From assembly GCF_008806595.1 (NCBI RefSeq), contig NZ_VZRB01000028.1, positions 1-64,000 on the forward strand: a DNA stretch of 64,000 nucleotides, read 5' to 3'. Of this stretch, positions 51,882-60,467 are shown piece after piece. The DNA comes from Streptomyces luteolifulvus (GTDB lineage Bacteria; Actinomycetota; Actinomycetes; Streptomycetales; Streptomycetaceae). Below the pieces are notes generated by a model. It saw only the letters and a program-made list of their open reading frames with translations, was not told the origin of the DNA and ran no database searches. Both the position numbers and the translations under genes were made by a program. Numbering within the stretch: the first letter of the stretch is position 1; every line of letters begins with the position of its first letter.

Positions 51882-52112
51882 CCCCCCACGGAATGCTCAT
51901 GGGTGCGCGCACGACACCGAGCACCAGTCGCCGATCCAGGCCCCCACCCGACCCGAGCGCCCCCTTTGTCGCAAGTTGTGCTCAGGTCCCCGAATGTAGC
52001 GCAGAGGACCGTTGCATGTTTGCCAACTGCCAATTGTCCGCCCGCACGAGGGAAGCGCAGGCGAGGGGACGGGGGCGGTTGTTGTGGGAGCCGGGCCTCC
52101 GATGCCCGGGGC

Positions 52113-52301
52113 TCAGATCGCGCGCGAGGCGTACCCGAGGAAGGCGGTCCAGGCGTGGGAACGGACGGCGAAGCGGGGGCTTCGAGTGCCTAGCTTGGAG
52201 TCTCGGATGTGGATGATGTGGGGGCGGACGGCGACTTCGAGGCAGGCTCCGCCCTGCGAGTCGCTGTAGCTGGACTTGAACCATGTCAACGGCTCGGTCA
52301 T
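52113..52301 (-). CDS. DUF397 protein
   Basis: The 62-aa protein has the DUF397 signature WFKSSYSDSQGGACLEVAVR (residues ~7-26) and a short beta-rich remainder. DUF397 proteins are encoded next to XRE regulators throughout Streptomyces and act with them, sometimes as toxin-antitoxin-like or developmental pairs. It overlaps the XRE gene's stop by 4 bp (ATGA). Confidence 0.93.
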   Translation of the reverse strand: MTEPLTWFKSSYSDSQGGACLEVAVRPHIIHIRDSKLGTRSPRFAVRSHAWTAFLGYASRAI

Positions 52302-53116
52302 AGCTCTTCCGCCACCTTCCCGATGAACGCAGCCGACTCCTCAACTCCGAGGGCCTGCATGCGGATCATGCCATGCACCTGCGCAAGGTCGCTGACCTTG
52401 CCTGCATCGGAGTGCAGCACACTCGTCTCCGGACCCTCAACGTAAGCGAAGCGCTCGTGATCCGCGGTCTCGAGCAGAATGAACGAGCCATTGAGCGCCA
52501 GTCCCCCGCACTTGCCGAACGGCAGCACCTGAACGGAGACGTTGCGCAGCGCGCCGACGTCGAGGAGGTGGTCCAACTGCTGCCGCATGGCCGCCCGTCC
52601 GCCCACCCTCGTCTTCAGAGCGGCCTCGTGGACGACGAAGCCGTACACCGTCTTGGTACGGCGCGTCAGCGCCTCCTGCCTCGCCAACCGCGCGCGGACC
52701 CGCTCGCCCACCGTCTCGTCGTCCAGCGGAGGACAGCTCTCGCTGATCAGCGCCTGCGCGTACGCCTTGGTCTGCAACAGACCAGGAATCAGCGCCAGCG
52801 AGTAGTCGTGCACGGCGATCGCCTCGGCCTCGATCGCCATGTACTCCTGCGACCGCGCAGGAAAAGGCTCAGGCTTCAGAAACTCGTGCGCCGCCACCAA
52901 CTTGCCGCGGGCCCCGCACAGTTGATCCGCGATCTGCAGCAGCCGCAGCGTCGGCCGCCGCCTGCCGCACTCCATCGACTTGACGTACTCACCGTCGTAC
53001 CCGGCCTCACCGGCCAGCGCCTGTCGGCTGACCCCCGCCTCCTCCCGCCACAACTTGATCTGCCCGCCGCAGTACCGCCAGTTCTGCTGTGCCTGCTGGG
53101 ACTCCCCCGAAGCCAC
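52298..53116 (-). CDS. XRE-family regulator with DUF5753/Scr1-type domain
   Basis: The protein is 272 aa from GTG 53116. An N-terminal HTH_31/XRE domain (LWREEAGVSRQALAGEAGYD, near residue 25; ECGRRRPTLRLLQIADQL) precedes a DUF5753 domain (AIAVHDYSLALIPGLLQTKA, and NVSVQVLPFGKCGGLALNGS). Such regulators pair with DUF397 proteins and often with an ATPase-like anti-sigma protein, both present here. A longer TTG start at 53152 is possible but has no site. Confidence 0.9.
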   Translation of the reverse strand: MASGESQQAQQNWRYCGGQIKLWREEAGVSRQALAGEAGYDGEYVKSMECGRRRPTLRLLQIADQLCGARGKLVAAHEFLKPEPFPARSQEYMAIEAEAIAVHDYSLALIPGLLQTKAYAQALISESCPPLDDETVGERVRARLARQEALTRRTKTVYGFVVHEAALKTRVGGRAAMRQQLDHLLDVGALRNVSVQVLPFGKCGGLALNGSFILLETADHERFAYVEGPETSVLHSDAGKVSDLAQVHGMIRMQALGVEESAAFIGKVAEEL

Positions 53117-53252
53117 GCACCCACCCGCCTCCCGCTGCCACACCGTGTACAAGCACGCTGTGTACCCGCTCCGCTACTGCCGAGGCTAGGCGGCAACCAC
53201 CAGCCTGATCACGGAAAACGACGGAGAATCACACGCAAGGAACCCCGCGAGC

Positions 53253-53657
53253 ATGGACATCGAGTGGCGCCTCCCCCGGCACGCCCGCAGTGTGGGTCGG
53301 GCCCGAACCCTCCTGCGGGAACAGGCAGCCTCCTGGGAACTCCCGGACGAGGTGACGCAGACGGCGGTCCTCCTGCTCAGCGAGCTGATGACGAACGCCT
53401 ACCGCCACGCGAAGGTCTCACCGGGCCGCGAGATCCGGGCGCGCTGCGTCCTGGAGGCAGGCCGCCTCCGCATCTCTGTGGCCGACGCGAACGACACCCT
53501 GCCGACGCCCAGCGAGGCATCACCCGACGACGAGTCCGGCCGGGGATTGACACTGGTGGCGGCACTGGCGGACGACTGGGGCGCGGGGCCTCGTCCCGGC
53601 GGCATCGGCAAGACGGTGTGGTTCGAGCTCAAGGCTCAACCGCAGCAGTCCTGGTAG
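53253..53657 (+). CDS. Anti-sigma-factor-like HATPase (histidine kinase-like ATPase)
   Basis: The 134-aa soluble protein has the HATPase_c N-box LLLSELMTNAYRHAKV (near residue 45) and G-box SGRGLTLVAALADDWG. The size and lack of other domains match the RsbW/SpoIIAB-like family that Streptomyces carries in many copies. It is divergent from the XRE-DUF397 pair, the usual three-gene arrangement. Target sigma or regulator unknown. ATG 53253. Confidence 0.9.
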   Translation: MDIEWRLPRHARSVGRARTLLREQAASWELPDEVTQTAVLLLSELMTNAYRHAKVSPGREIRARCVLEAGRLRISVADANDTLPTPSEASPDDESGRGLTLVAALADDWGAGPRPGGIGKTVWFELKAQPQQSW

Positions 53658-53698
53658 GTGCCCGTCGGACGGGAGTCTCCAAGGCAAGGACGCGGCAC

Positions 53699-53748
53699 GT
53701 GGCCGGTGGAGCGAGGGTCCCTGGTTCCTCTCCCGCTCCACCGGCCAC
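53699..53748. terminator. 15-bp hairpin between convergent genes
   Basis: GTGGCCGGTGGAGCG (53699-53713) pairs perfectly with CGCTCCACCGGCCAC (53734-53748), loop 20 nt. It lies between the HATPase gene and the probable immunity gene. Confidence 0.8.
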
Positions 53749-53761
53749 CTTCAGCTCGCGC

Positions 53762-54505
53762 CTACAACTGCCGGTCTCCCTGCCAGCTGATCGATGTCAG
53801 CGCGGCCAGACCGCCATGGGCCAGACCTTTGTACGTAACTGTCCGGGCAGGGCCGAGCTCGTGGGCGATTCGTCTCGCCAGCTCCGTCCCTTCGCGGAAC
53901 AGCCGCTGCCACTGGGCGTCGTACTTGCCCTCCTCCCGGTCCCTGAGGTCCAGGTTCAGCGTGCTGTCGATGCTCTCCGCCCATGTGTACAGATCGGCGA
54001 CGAGGTCGTCGGACAGGGCCAGCCCGGAGGCGGGGTCGTCGGGGAAGAAGTCCCCGAATCCCTCGGAGCGCAACGGACCGTACTTGAACTCGCCTTCGAC
54101 CGTGAGGTCGACCGGGTGCGGCGGTGTGCCGTGGTCGTCACGCTCCCAGTGCAGGCGGTCGCAGCCCCAGCACACCCATTTCGCCGTCCTGTGGCGCTCG
54201 TCCCAGTAGCGAACCGACCACGACGGGCCGAGCCGCCTGGCCAGTCGCCGGGCCGTCTCCAGCCCCTGCTCGACGTGCTTGCGCAGGTCGGGGCGGGAGG
54301 TGAAACCCGCAGGGGGGCGGGCCGACGACCAGGAGCGCAGCACGTCCACCAGTTCTGCCGGGAGGGCCAGCCGGTCGTCGTCCAGCGGGACATTGCGGGT
54401 GAAGGCACCGAGGTCGTCGTGGGCCTCCGGATCCACTGGCTCGTACAGCGGGGAGGGCTCGCCCCGGGCCTGCACGAGCACGCTCCGCGGTTCTTCGGAC
54501 GTCAT
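53762..54505 (-). CDS. Probable cognate immunity protein of the upstream toxin-like gene
   Basis: The 247-aa soluble, Trp-rich acidic protein has no family I recognise. WSVRYWDERHRTAKWVCWGC lies near residue 103, and a second, similar tail is ELARRIAHELGPARTVTYKG. The two segments (ARRLARRLGPSWSVRYWDER and the one above) look like an internal duplication. ATG 54505 overlaps the toxin gene's stop by 4 bp. Immunity genes typically follow polymorphic-toxin genes this way; the role is inferred only from position. Confidence 0.6.
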   Translation of the reverse strand: MTSEEPRSVLVQARGEPSPLYEPVDPEAHDDLGAFTRNVPLDDDRLALPAELVDVLRSWSSARPPAGFTSRPDLRKHVEQGLETARRLARRLGPSWSVRYWDERHRTAKWVCWGCDRLHWERDDHGTPPHPVDLTVEGEFKYGPLRSEGFGDFFPDDPASGLALSDDLVADLYTWAESIDSTLNLDLRDREEGKYDAQWQRLFREGTELARRIAHELGPARTVTYKGLAHGGLAALTSISWQGDRQL

Positions 54506-57500
54506 GCGATGTTCGCTCCGATCACGTATCCGTTGTCGCCCACGCTAACGGCCACGCGCTGGGTCTTGCCGTTGAAGACGACCTCGTAGATCGGCCTTCC
54601 CGCCCCCTGGGTGCCGACCCTCGTGCCTTCGGTCAGGGCCTTGCTCACAAGGACTGGGATGTCCTCGATGCGGACCCCCGCGGCCGCGAACTCTCCCGCG
54701 TGCCGGAAGATGATGTGGGTCAGGCCCGCGTTGACGTTGCCCTTCTCGAGCCAGGCGAGGTTCACACCGGGCTTGGCGTACTCGATCACCCAGATCGTGT
54801 CCGCCTTGTTGAACTTCACCCCGGCGTCCTTGAGCCGGTCCAGCAGCCTGGGGTCCAGTGCGCCACGGGCGATCTTGGCTCGTTCCGCCACACCGCGAGC
54901 GATACGCAGCGCCATGCCCGCCTCGCTCGCGGAGTTGGCGAGGGCCTGGGCGGCGCCCGTCTCGCCGTAGATCTTCTTCAGATCCGCGAGGACCTCCGCG
55001 GCCTTCGTACCACTCTTGATGGCCTCTTCGACCCGTGCCGCGAGCTTGACCGACTCGGCGAGCTTCTCGGCCATCGACGGCGGCACGACCAGCGCGGCCG
55101 CCCAGGCGCAGCTGGACTTGTCGCCGTGGTAGCACCGGGCGACGTCGCCCAGCACGATCTCGTACAGGATCGCGCCGGCCTTCTCCCCGAAGAGGTTCTG
55201 CCAGCCGATCCGGGTGATGTCACCGAAACTGAAGTGGTGCGTCCAGTTGTTCTTCTGGTCCTTGAGCGTCTCCGTCTTGAGGAAGATCCAGTCCGCCTTC
55301 GGGCAGCCGGCCTCGGTGGCGGGGACGTCGGGGTTGGCGCAGTAGTAGAAGCTGGCCGTGACATTGAGGTGCAGCTCGTACGTCACTGTGCAGCCCTGGG
55401 GGACGTATTGGCACTCGTTGAGCTGCTTGCCCGGTGCCGCCTCGGTGACCTTGTCGACGACGTAGAAGACACCGTCGATGCCGGTGCCGGAGCCCGTCGA
55501 GACCGTCTGGTTCGCCTCCTTCCGGTCGGCCGAGTCGGCCGCCTGCTGCGCCGACTCCGCGTACTTCTGGGCGTCCTTCGCCGCCTCCTCGGCCGCGGTG
55601 GCCTCCGCGTCGGCGCGTTCGGCCGCCGCTCGGGCGTCCTTTGCCGCCTGCTCGGCCTCGGAGGCCGCCGTGCGGGCCGCTGCCGCGTCCAGGGCCGCCT
55701 GGTCGGCGGAGTCGCGGGCATCCTTGGCGTAGCCCTCGGCGCGTCCGGCCGCCTTGTCGGCCGCGTCGGCGTCCTCGGTGGCCTGCTGGTCGTATTCGAT
55801 CGTGCGGGCCAGTGACTTCTGCGCGTCCGCCGCGTACTTGGCTGCCTCGGAGGCGTAACCGAGCGCTTCCTTCGCCGACTTGCGCGCGTTCGCCGCGTAC
55901 CCGGCGGCCTCCGCCGCGATCGTGTACGCGGCCTTCGCGTCGCCGGTCGCCGCGTTGGCGAGGCTCTGCGCCTGCTCGGCGTTCTTCTTCGCGTTGGCGG
56001 CGTGTGCCTCGGCGACGGCCTGCTGCTGCTCGGCGATCGTCTTCGACGACTGGCCCGTCAGGACGACCAGACCCGCGGCGGAGTCGGTCGTGACGTAGGG
56101 CGAGCCGAGCTGGATCGCGTCGTTCGCCGGGGCCGCCACCTGCCGGGCCGAGGCGCCGGCGTCCTCCGCCGCCTGCGCGGTCGTGTAGGCGTGACCGACG
56201 GCGTCGGCCGCGCCCGCGACCGCCTTGGCCGCCTCCGCCTTCGACGCGTCGGCCTGCTTCTTCGAGTCGGCCGCGTGCTTCTCGGCCTCGTCGGCCAGCT
56301 TGACCGCGGTGCGTGCCGCGCTCGCGGCGTCCTGAGAGGCCTTGATGGCCTCCGCGGCGGCACTGGTCGCCGTCTTCACCGCGGCGTCCGCCTTCAGCTT
56401 GGCCGCCTGGGCCGCGTCCGCGTCGGAACGGGCCCGCTTGGCCGCGGCCTCCGCACGCGTCGCCGCGGCGTCCGCGTCGGCCGCCGCCTTGGTGGCCGCG
56501 TCCGCCTCGGAACGGGCCGAACTCGCGGCCGCTTCCGCGTCGTCGGCGGCCCTGTCGGCGTCATTGGCCGCGGCCCGCGACTCGGCCGCGTCGTCCGCGG
56601 AGTCGTGGGCCTCGGCGTAGGCGTCCTTGGCATCGGCCTTGGCACGGGCCGCGTTCGCCTTGCTTTCCGCGTCCCAAGCGTCGTCCCGCTTGCCCTTGGC
56701 CCGGTCCCGGGCCGCTTCCGCGCCCTGGCGCTTGCTCCGGGCGGTGGACTCGGAGGCCTCCGCCCGGCCCTTGGCCTCGCCCGCCGTCTTCGCGTAGCCC
56801 TCGGCGTTGCTCCTGTGCTGCGCGGCCTCGGCCTGCTTCTGCGCGGCGGTCTCCTTCTCCGCCTTCGCCGTGGCCGCCTCGGCTTCCGCCGCGAGCCGCT
56901 TGGCGTGCGCGGTGGCGGCTGCCGCCTTCGCCTCCGCCTCGGCCTTCTCGGTCTCGGCGAGCTTGGTCTTGGCGAGGTCGCGCGCGTCCTTGGCGTTCTT
57001 CGCCTGGACCGCGGCCGCGTCCGCGGCGGCCTTCGCCTGCTCCTTGGCCGCCTGCGCGGCAGCCGTACGGAACGCGGCCTTGGACTGCGCGGCCTGCGTC
57101 AGCGCACGCGCGGCGATGGTCTCGCTGTCCCCGGCGGCGGCACGGGTGGCCGCGTACGCGGTGTCACCGGCCTTCGCCATCGCCTCCAGCGCGGCCGCCG
57201 TCGCCTTGGTGACCTGCGCCTTCTGCTGTCCGACCAGCAAGCCACGGCCACGGGGTGCGCCCGCCTTGTCGGCGATCGCGTAGGCGGCCTGTGTGGCGGT
57301 GTCCGTGTCGGTGGCGGACTTCTTCGCCGTGGCGGCCTGGGCCTTGAGCAGGTCGAGCTGCTTCTTCGAGGCCGTCTGGGCTTCGGTGACGGACTTCTTC
57401 ACCTTGTCGAACTGCGCCTTGGTCGGGTAGTCCAGGCTGTCGGTGCCCTTGTGACCGGACGGCGTGATGTCGAACTTCTGCGGGTCGGTGGCCTTGCAGT

Positions 57501-58971
57501 CCCACATCCGTGCGTCGCGGCCCTTTTCGTAGCTCGCGAGGTCCAGGCAGTTGGCCGTGCCCGGGTTGTACAGGCGCGTGGTCGCGTGGGTGTTGTACTC
57601 CCACCTCTGGGCGGCGCTGTTGTTGCACGTCCAGATCTGCAACGCGGTACCGTTCGCGTTCCCGCCGCTCTTCACGTCCAGGCACTTGCCGGAGTTGACG
57701 TTGACCAGCGCGCTTCCGCTGATCTGCCACTTCTGCCCCGCGGTGCCGTTGCAGGTGTAGATCTGCACCGGAGTGCCGTTGTCCTTCTTGCCTCCGCCCA
57801 CTTCGAGGCACTGGTCGGCGGCGCCGTGCGCGTGGATGACCATCGGGCTGTCGCCGATCCAGCCGGGGCCGCCGGCGGACCAGTAGTCCTGCCAGCGGGT
57901 CAGATGGTCGGCCAGCCACGACTGCCCCAGCATCTCGCCGAGCGACTTGGCGCCGGCCGCGAGGGCCTTGGTGGCGTCACGGTTGGCGTTGAGGATCTGG
58001 TTGCGCTGGGTGGCCTGGGAGGCGATCTCCTGCTGCCACTCGGCCGACGCGTCGGCGACCTCCTTGCCGAGGACCTTGCTCGGGTCGACCGGGGTGCGCC
58101 AGGCACAGGAGGCGAACCGGGTCTTCAAGTCCTCGACGGCGAGGCGGTACTCGACACTGCCCGGCTCGGGCGCGGTGCGCGGGAAGCCGCCGGAGGACAG
58201 GAAGATACGGGCGTTGTCGGCGCCCGTCGGCTCCATGGACCAGTTCACCAGGCCGTCCCAGGCCTGGTGTTCGGCGTACGCCTGCTGCCACTGCGGTGTG
58301 GGGAGCGAGGGGTCCGGATCCTTGCCGTAGAGCGGGGTGCCGAGGTCCTTGACCGCCTTGACGGTGGTCTCGTCGGCCTTCGGGGTCGTGTCCTCGTAGA
58401 AGTCGCCCTCGCGCTTCCAGAACTGTTCCCAGATCCACTTGGACAGGCCGGTCTGCTCGAAGAAGTTCTTCTCGTTGCTGCCGGGCAGGCCGGGCGGGTC
58501 CTCGAAGTCGGCGACCGACTTGAAGCCGCCGGGCGTGGGCAGACCCGTGATCTTCCAGTCCCGGATGTGCTCGTAGAGCGCCGTTCCTTCTTTGCTGGCG
58601 GCGTCCCTGTCCTTCGTGAACGTCGTCGCCAGCGGGGTGTTGTTCCAGTACTCCCGGTTCGCCGCGGCATGCAGCTTGTCCGGTGTCTGGTTGAGGCCGT
58701 CCTGCGCGACGCCGTACATGGCCGGCCCGCCCATGCGCAGCACCTCGGACATCAGGCACTGGTCCTGGCGGAGTTGCTCCGCGGCCTTGGCGTCGAAGCC
58801 GTCGTAGCTGTCGGCGACGGGGGTGAAGTCGGTGTCCCGGTCCTGGGGCAGGACATCGGGCCGTCCGGCGATCGTGGTCAGCACGGCGAGCGCGAGGACG
58901 GACGGGACAAGTCGTGCGGAATACCTGGATATTCGCGAATGGGGTGTGCGGACCCCTGGTCTGAGACGCAA
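54502..58971 (-). CDS. Giant secreted lectin / coiled-coil protein with toxin-like C-terminus
   Basis: The 1,489-aa protein has an N-terminal signal or anchor region (RLVPSVLALAVLTTIAGRPD). An uncharacterised Trp-rich domain covers residues ~45-380. A ricin-type beta-trefoil lectin at ~385-510 shows QIYTCNGTAGQKW and QIWTCNNSAAQRW. An Ala/Lys/Glu/Asp-rich coiled coil spans ~520-1170, followed by a Cys-containing region (ECQYVPQGC, YYCANPDVP). The last ~110 residues (GLTHIIFRHAGEFAAAGVRI ... GRPIYEVVFNGKTQRVAVSV) resemble polymorphic-toxin nuclease tails. The start is uncertain: TTG 58971 has no clear ribosome site. This is a large accessory toxin candidate. Confidence 0.8.
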   Translation of the reverse strand: MRLRPGVRTPHSRISRYSARLVPSVLALAVLTTIAGRPDVLPQDRDTDFTPVADSYDGFDAKAAEQLRQDQCLMSEVLRMGGPAMYGVAQDGLNQTPDKLHAAANREYWNNTPLATTFTKDRDAASKEGTALYEHIRDWKITGLPTPGGFKSVADFEDPPGLPGSNEKNFFEQTGLSKWIWEQFWKREGDFYEDTTPKADETTVKAVKDLGTPLYGKDPDPSLPTPQWQQAYAEHQAWDGLVNWSMEPTGADNARIFLSSGGFPRTAPEPGSVEYRLAVEDLKTRFASCAWRTPVDPSKVLGKEVADASAEWQQEIASQATQRNQILNANRDATKALAAGAKSLGEMLGQSWLADHLTRWQDYWSAGGPGWIGDSPMVIHAHGAADQCLEVGGGKKDNGTPVQIYTCNGTAGQKWQISGSALVNVNSGKCLDVKSGGNANGTALQIWTCNNSAAQRWEYNTHATTRLYNPGTANCLDLASYEKGRDARMWDCKATDPQKFDITPSGHKGTDSLDYPTKAQFDKVKKSVTEAQTASKKQLDLLKAQAATAKKSATDTDTATQAAYAIADKAGAPRGRGLLVGQQKAQVTKATAAALEAMAKAGDTAYAATRAAAGDSETIAARALTQAAQSKAAFRTAAAQAAKEQAKAAADAAAVQAKNAKDARDLAKTKLAETEKAEAEAKAAAATAHAKRLAAEAEAATAKAEKETAAQKQAEAAQHRSNAEGYAKTAGEAKGRAEASESTARSKRQGAEAARDRAKGKRDDAWDAESKANAARAKADAKDAYAEAHDSADDAAESRAAANDADRAADDAEAAASSARSEADAATKAAADADAAATRAEAAAKRARSDADAAQAAKLKADAAVKTATSAAAEAIKASQDAASAARTAVKLADEAEKHAADSKKQADASKAEAAKAVAGAADAVGHAYTTAQAAEDAGASARQVAAPANDAIQLGSPYVTTDSAAGLVVLTGQSSKTIAEQQQAVAEAHAANAKKNAEQAQSLANAATGDAKAAYTIAAEAAGYAANARKSAKEALGYASEAAKYAADAQKSLARTIEYDQQATEDADAADKAAGRAEGYAKDARDSADQAALDAAAARTAASEAEQAAKDARAAAERADAEATAAEEAAKDAQKYAESAQQAADSADRKEANQTVSTGSGTGIDGVFYVVDKVTEAAPGKQLNECQYVPQGCTVTYELHLNVTASFYYCANPDVPATEAGCPKADWIFLKTETLKDQKNNWTHHFSFGDITRIGWQNLFGEKAGAILYEIVLGDVARCYHGDKSSCAWAAALVVPPSMAEKLAESVKLAARVEEAIKSGTKAAEVLADLKKIYGETGAAQALANSASEAGMALRIARGVAERAKIARGALDPRLLDRLKDAGVKFNKADTIWVIEYAKPGVNLAWLEKGNVNAGLTHIIFRHAGEFAAAGVRIEDIPVLVSKALTEGTRVGTQGAGRPIYEVVFNGKTQRVAVSVGDNGYVIGANIA

Positions 58972-59338
58972 AAGAACATCCCGTTCTTCGTGAAGAGGCA
59001 GGCGGGGGCGCCCGTGCGAAGAGGTGGAAGTGCCGAGAGGTGGTCAGACCTCGGTACGGCGGCTCGGATGCGTCAGGAATGGCTGCGTGACGATGCATCG
59101 CGGCATGACGATGTGTCCCTCCCCGTGGCGACGGTGTTCCCCCGGTCGCTGATTGACGTGCACGCGACGAAGTGGTCAGCTCCATCGAGCGTGGCTACCG
59201 AACGGTAGCGAACACGTGTGCCATCTGTGAAGGGTGTGCTCGGGATGTTATGAATCCGTGCATGACAAAGACGGAATCCCGGCATGACGAAGGCCCCGCC
59301 GCACGAAAGCGACGAGGCCTCTGCCCACATGGGATGAG
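58972..59338. other. Intergenic region between the toxin-like gene and ssrA
   Basis: This 367-bp region has no credible gene. It holds the ssrA terminator at 59291-59320 and must contain the promoter of the giant secreted protein. A short palindrome CGATGCATCG lies at 59091-59100. No direct copy of the ssrA 3' end was seen here. Confidence 0.55.
59291..59320 (-). terminator. Rho-independent-like terminator of ssrA
   Basis: On the minus strand AGGCCTCGTCGC pairs with GCGGCGGGGCCT over 12 bp, with two G-T wobbles and a 6-nt loop, starting 18 bp after the tmRNA 3' end. Confidence 0.65.
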
Positions 59339-59730
59339 TGGAGATGGCGGGAATCGAACCCGCGTCCAACGGTGCGGAACCAGGGCTTCTCCGTGTGCAG
59401 TTCGCTGTGATTTTCTCGGCCCCGGCGATCACGCGAACAAGTCGCCGACGGGCCCAGTCACTGTTTGGTTTCCCTCTTCACCCCGTGACCGGGATCAAGG
59501 TTTAGTCCCCTAGCTGATGCCAGGATCCGGGTCGGGAACAGCCCCGGGCTGACACTCCCATTAAGGAGCTATCGCATCACTACCTGATCAGGCAGCGAGG
59601 GCGAAGAGCTCGGGAGAATCGCTCTTGGAATTGGCGATTATTTGTTTCGGCCTGTGGTTTACGAGATCATGGCCGCTTTCTCGACACGCTTCCCCTGCCT
59701 CGACAGCCGCTGTCGAAACCGATCATCCCC
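59339..59730 (-). ncRNA. ssrA: tmRNA
   Basis: The ~392-nt tmRNA has a tRNA-Ala-like end. The 5' GGGGATG pairs with 3' CATCTCC, including the G3-U70 wobble recognised by alanyl-tRNA synthetase, with discriminator A73 and a TTCGATT T-loop in GCGGGTTCGATTCCCGC. The tag frame at 59588-59635 reads ANSKSDSPELFALAA then stop, with the LALAA end recognised by ClpXP. CCA is not encoded. It rescues stalled ribosomes with SmpB, whose gene is just upstream. Confidence 0.96.
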
Positions 59731-59853
59731 ATGTTGATTTTTCAAACCCCTCCGGAGAACCTCTGGAGAGGGCTCGCACCCGCTGTGGAGTGCAGATGCC
59801 ATCGTACGTGACCAACGCACGCCGATGCCACCGTATTCCCCCGGTCAGGCGGG

Positions 59854-60399
59854 CTACGCCCCCCGCTGCTTCCGCTTCGCCGCCGCGATCGCGCGGTCCG
59901 TCTCGCGCCGGTCCTGCTTCTCGCGCAGGGTCTGCCGCTTGTCGTACTCCTTCTTGCCTCGGGCCAGCGCGATCTCCGCCTTGGCGCGGCCGTCCTTGAA
60001 GTACAGGGCGAGGGGGACGATCGTATGACCCGTCTCCTCGGACTTCACGGCCAGCTTGTCGATCTCCTCGCGGTGCAGCAGCAGCTTGCGCTTGCGGCGC
60101 GCGGCGTGGTTGGTCCAGCTCCCCTGGCTGTACTCCGGGATGTGGGCGTTGTGCAGCCACGCCTCGTTCCCGTCGATCTGGACGAACCCGTCGGCCAGCG
60201 AGGCGCGGCCCTGGCGCAGCGACTTCACCTCGGTGCCGGTCAGGACGAGACCGGCCTCGTACGTGTCGATGATCGCGTAGTCGTGCCGGGCCTTCTTGTT
60301 CTGCGCGATGATCTTGCGCTTACCGTCCTTGGCCTTGGCGGAGGCCGCCCCACCCTGCTTCGGCTGGGACTCTTTCGGTACGTACATTCCCTTACTCAT
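59854..60399 (-). CDS. smpB: SsrA-binding protein
   Basis: The 181-aa RNA-binding protein delivers tmRNA to stalled ribosomes. The oligonucleotide-binding beta-barrel has NKKARHDYAIIDTYEAGLVL, GTEVKSLRQGRASLADGFV and NAHIPEYSQGSWTNHAARRK. The C-terminal tail GKKEYDKRQTLREKQDRRET is the helix that enters the mRNA channel. An N-terminal ~25-residue extension is typical of Streptomyces. ATG 60399 is used; ATG 60387 is an alternative. It lies between the S41 protease gene and ssrA, all on the minus strand. Confidence 0.96.
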   Translation of the reverse strand: MSKGMYVPKESQPKQGGAASAKAKDGKRKIIAQNKKARHDYAIIDTYEAGLVLTGTEVKSLRQGRASLADGFVQIDGNEAWLHNAHIPEYSQGSWTNHAARRKRKLLLHREEIDKLAVKSEETGHTIVPLALYFKDGRAKAEIALARGKKEYDKRQTLREKQDRRETDRAIAAAKRKQRGA

Positions 60400-60467
60400 A
60401 GTGCGGTCATTTTCGCACCTTGAGGGGGCCGGGGGGAAAGCCGATTACGGGGCCGCCGACCCGCCGG

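Noticed and set aside
56100..57300. Possible DNA repeat array or CRISPR-like region inside the giant gene
   Set aside because: The periodicity is that of Ala-rich coiled-coil codons, without identical repeats and spacers.
56002..59208. 1068-codon plus-strand frame opposite the giant secreted protein
   Set aside because: Low-complexity Arg/Gly/Leu shadow caused by the Ala-rich coil on the other strand.
59339..59365. Possible att site: duplicated ssrA 3' end flanking the accessory block
   Set aside because: I looked for a second copy of the T-arm/acceptor sequence between 48 and 59 kb and saw none; no integrase gene is present in the window.
59073..59432. 119-codon minus-strand frame overlapping the tmRNA 3' end
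   Set aside because: The sequence is explained by ssrA and its terminator; no ribosome site or domain.
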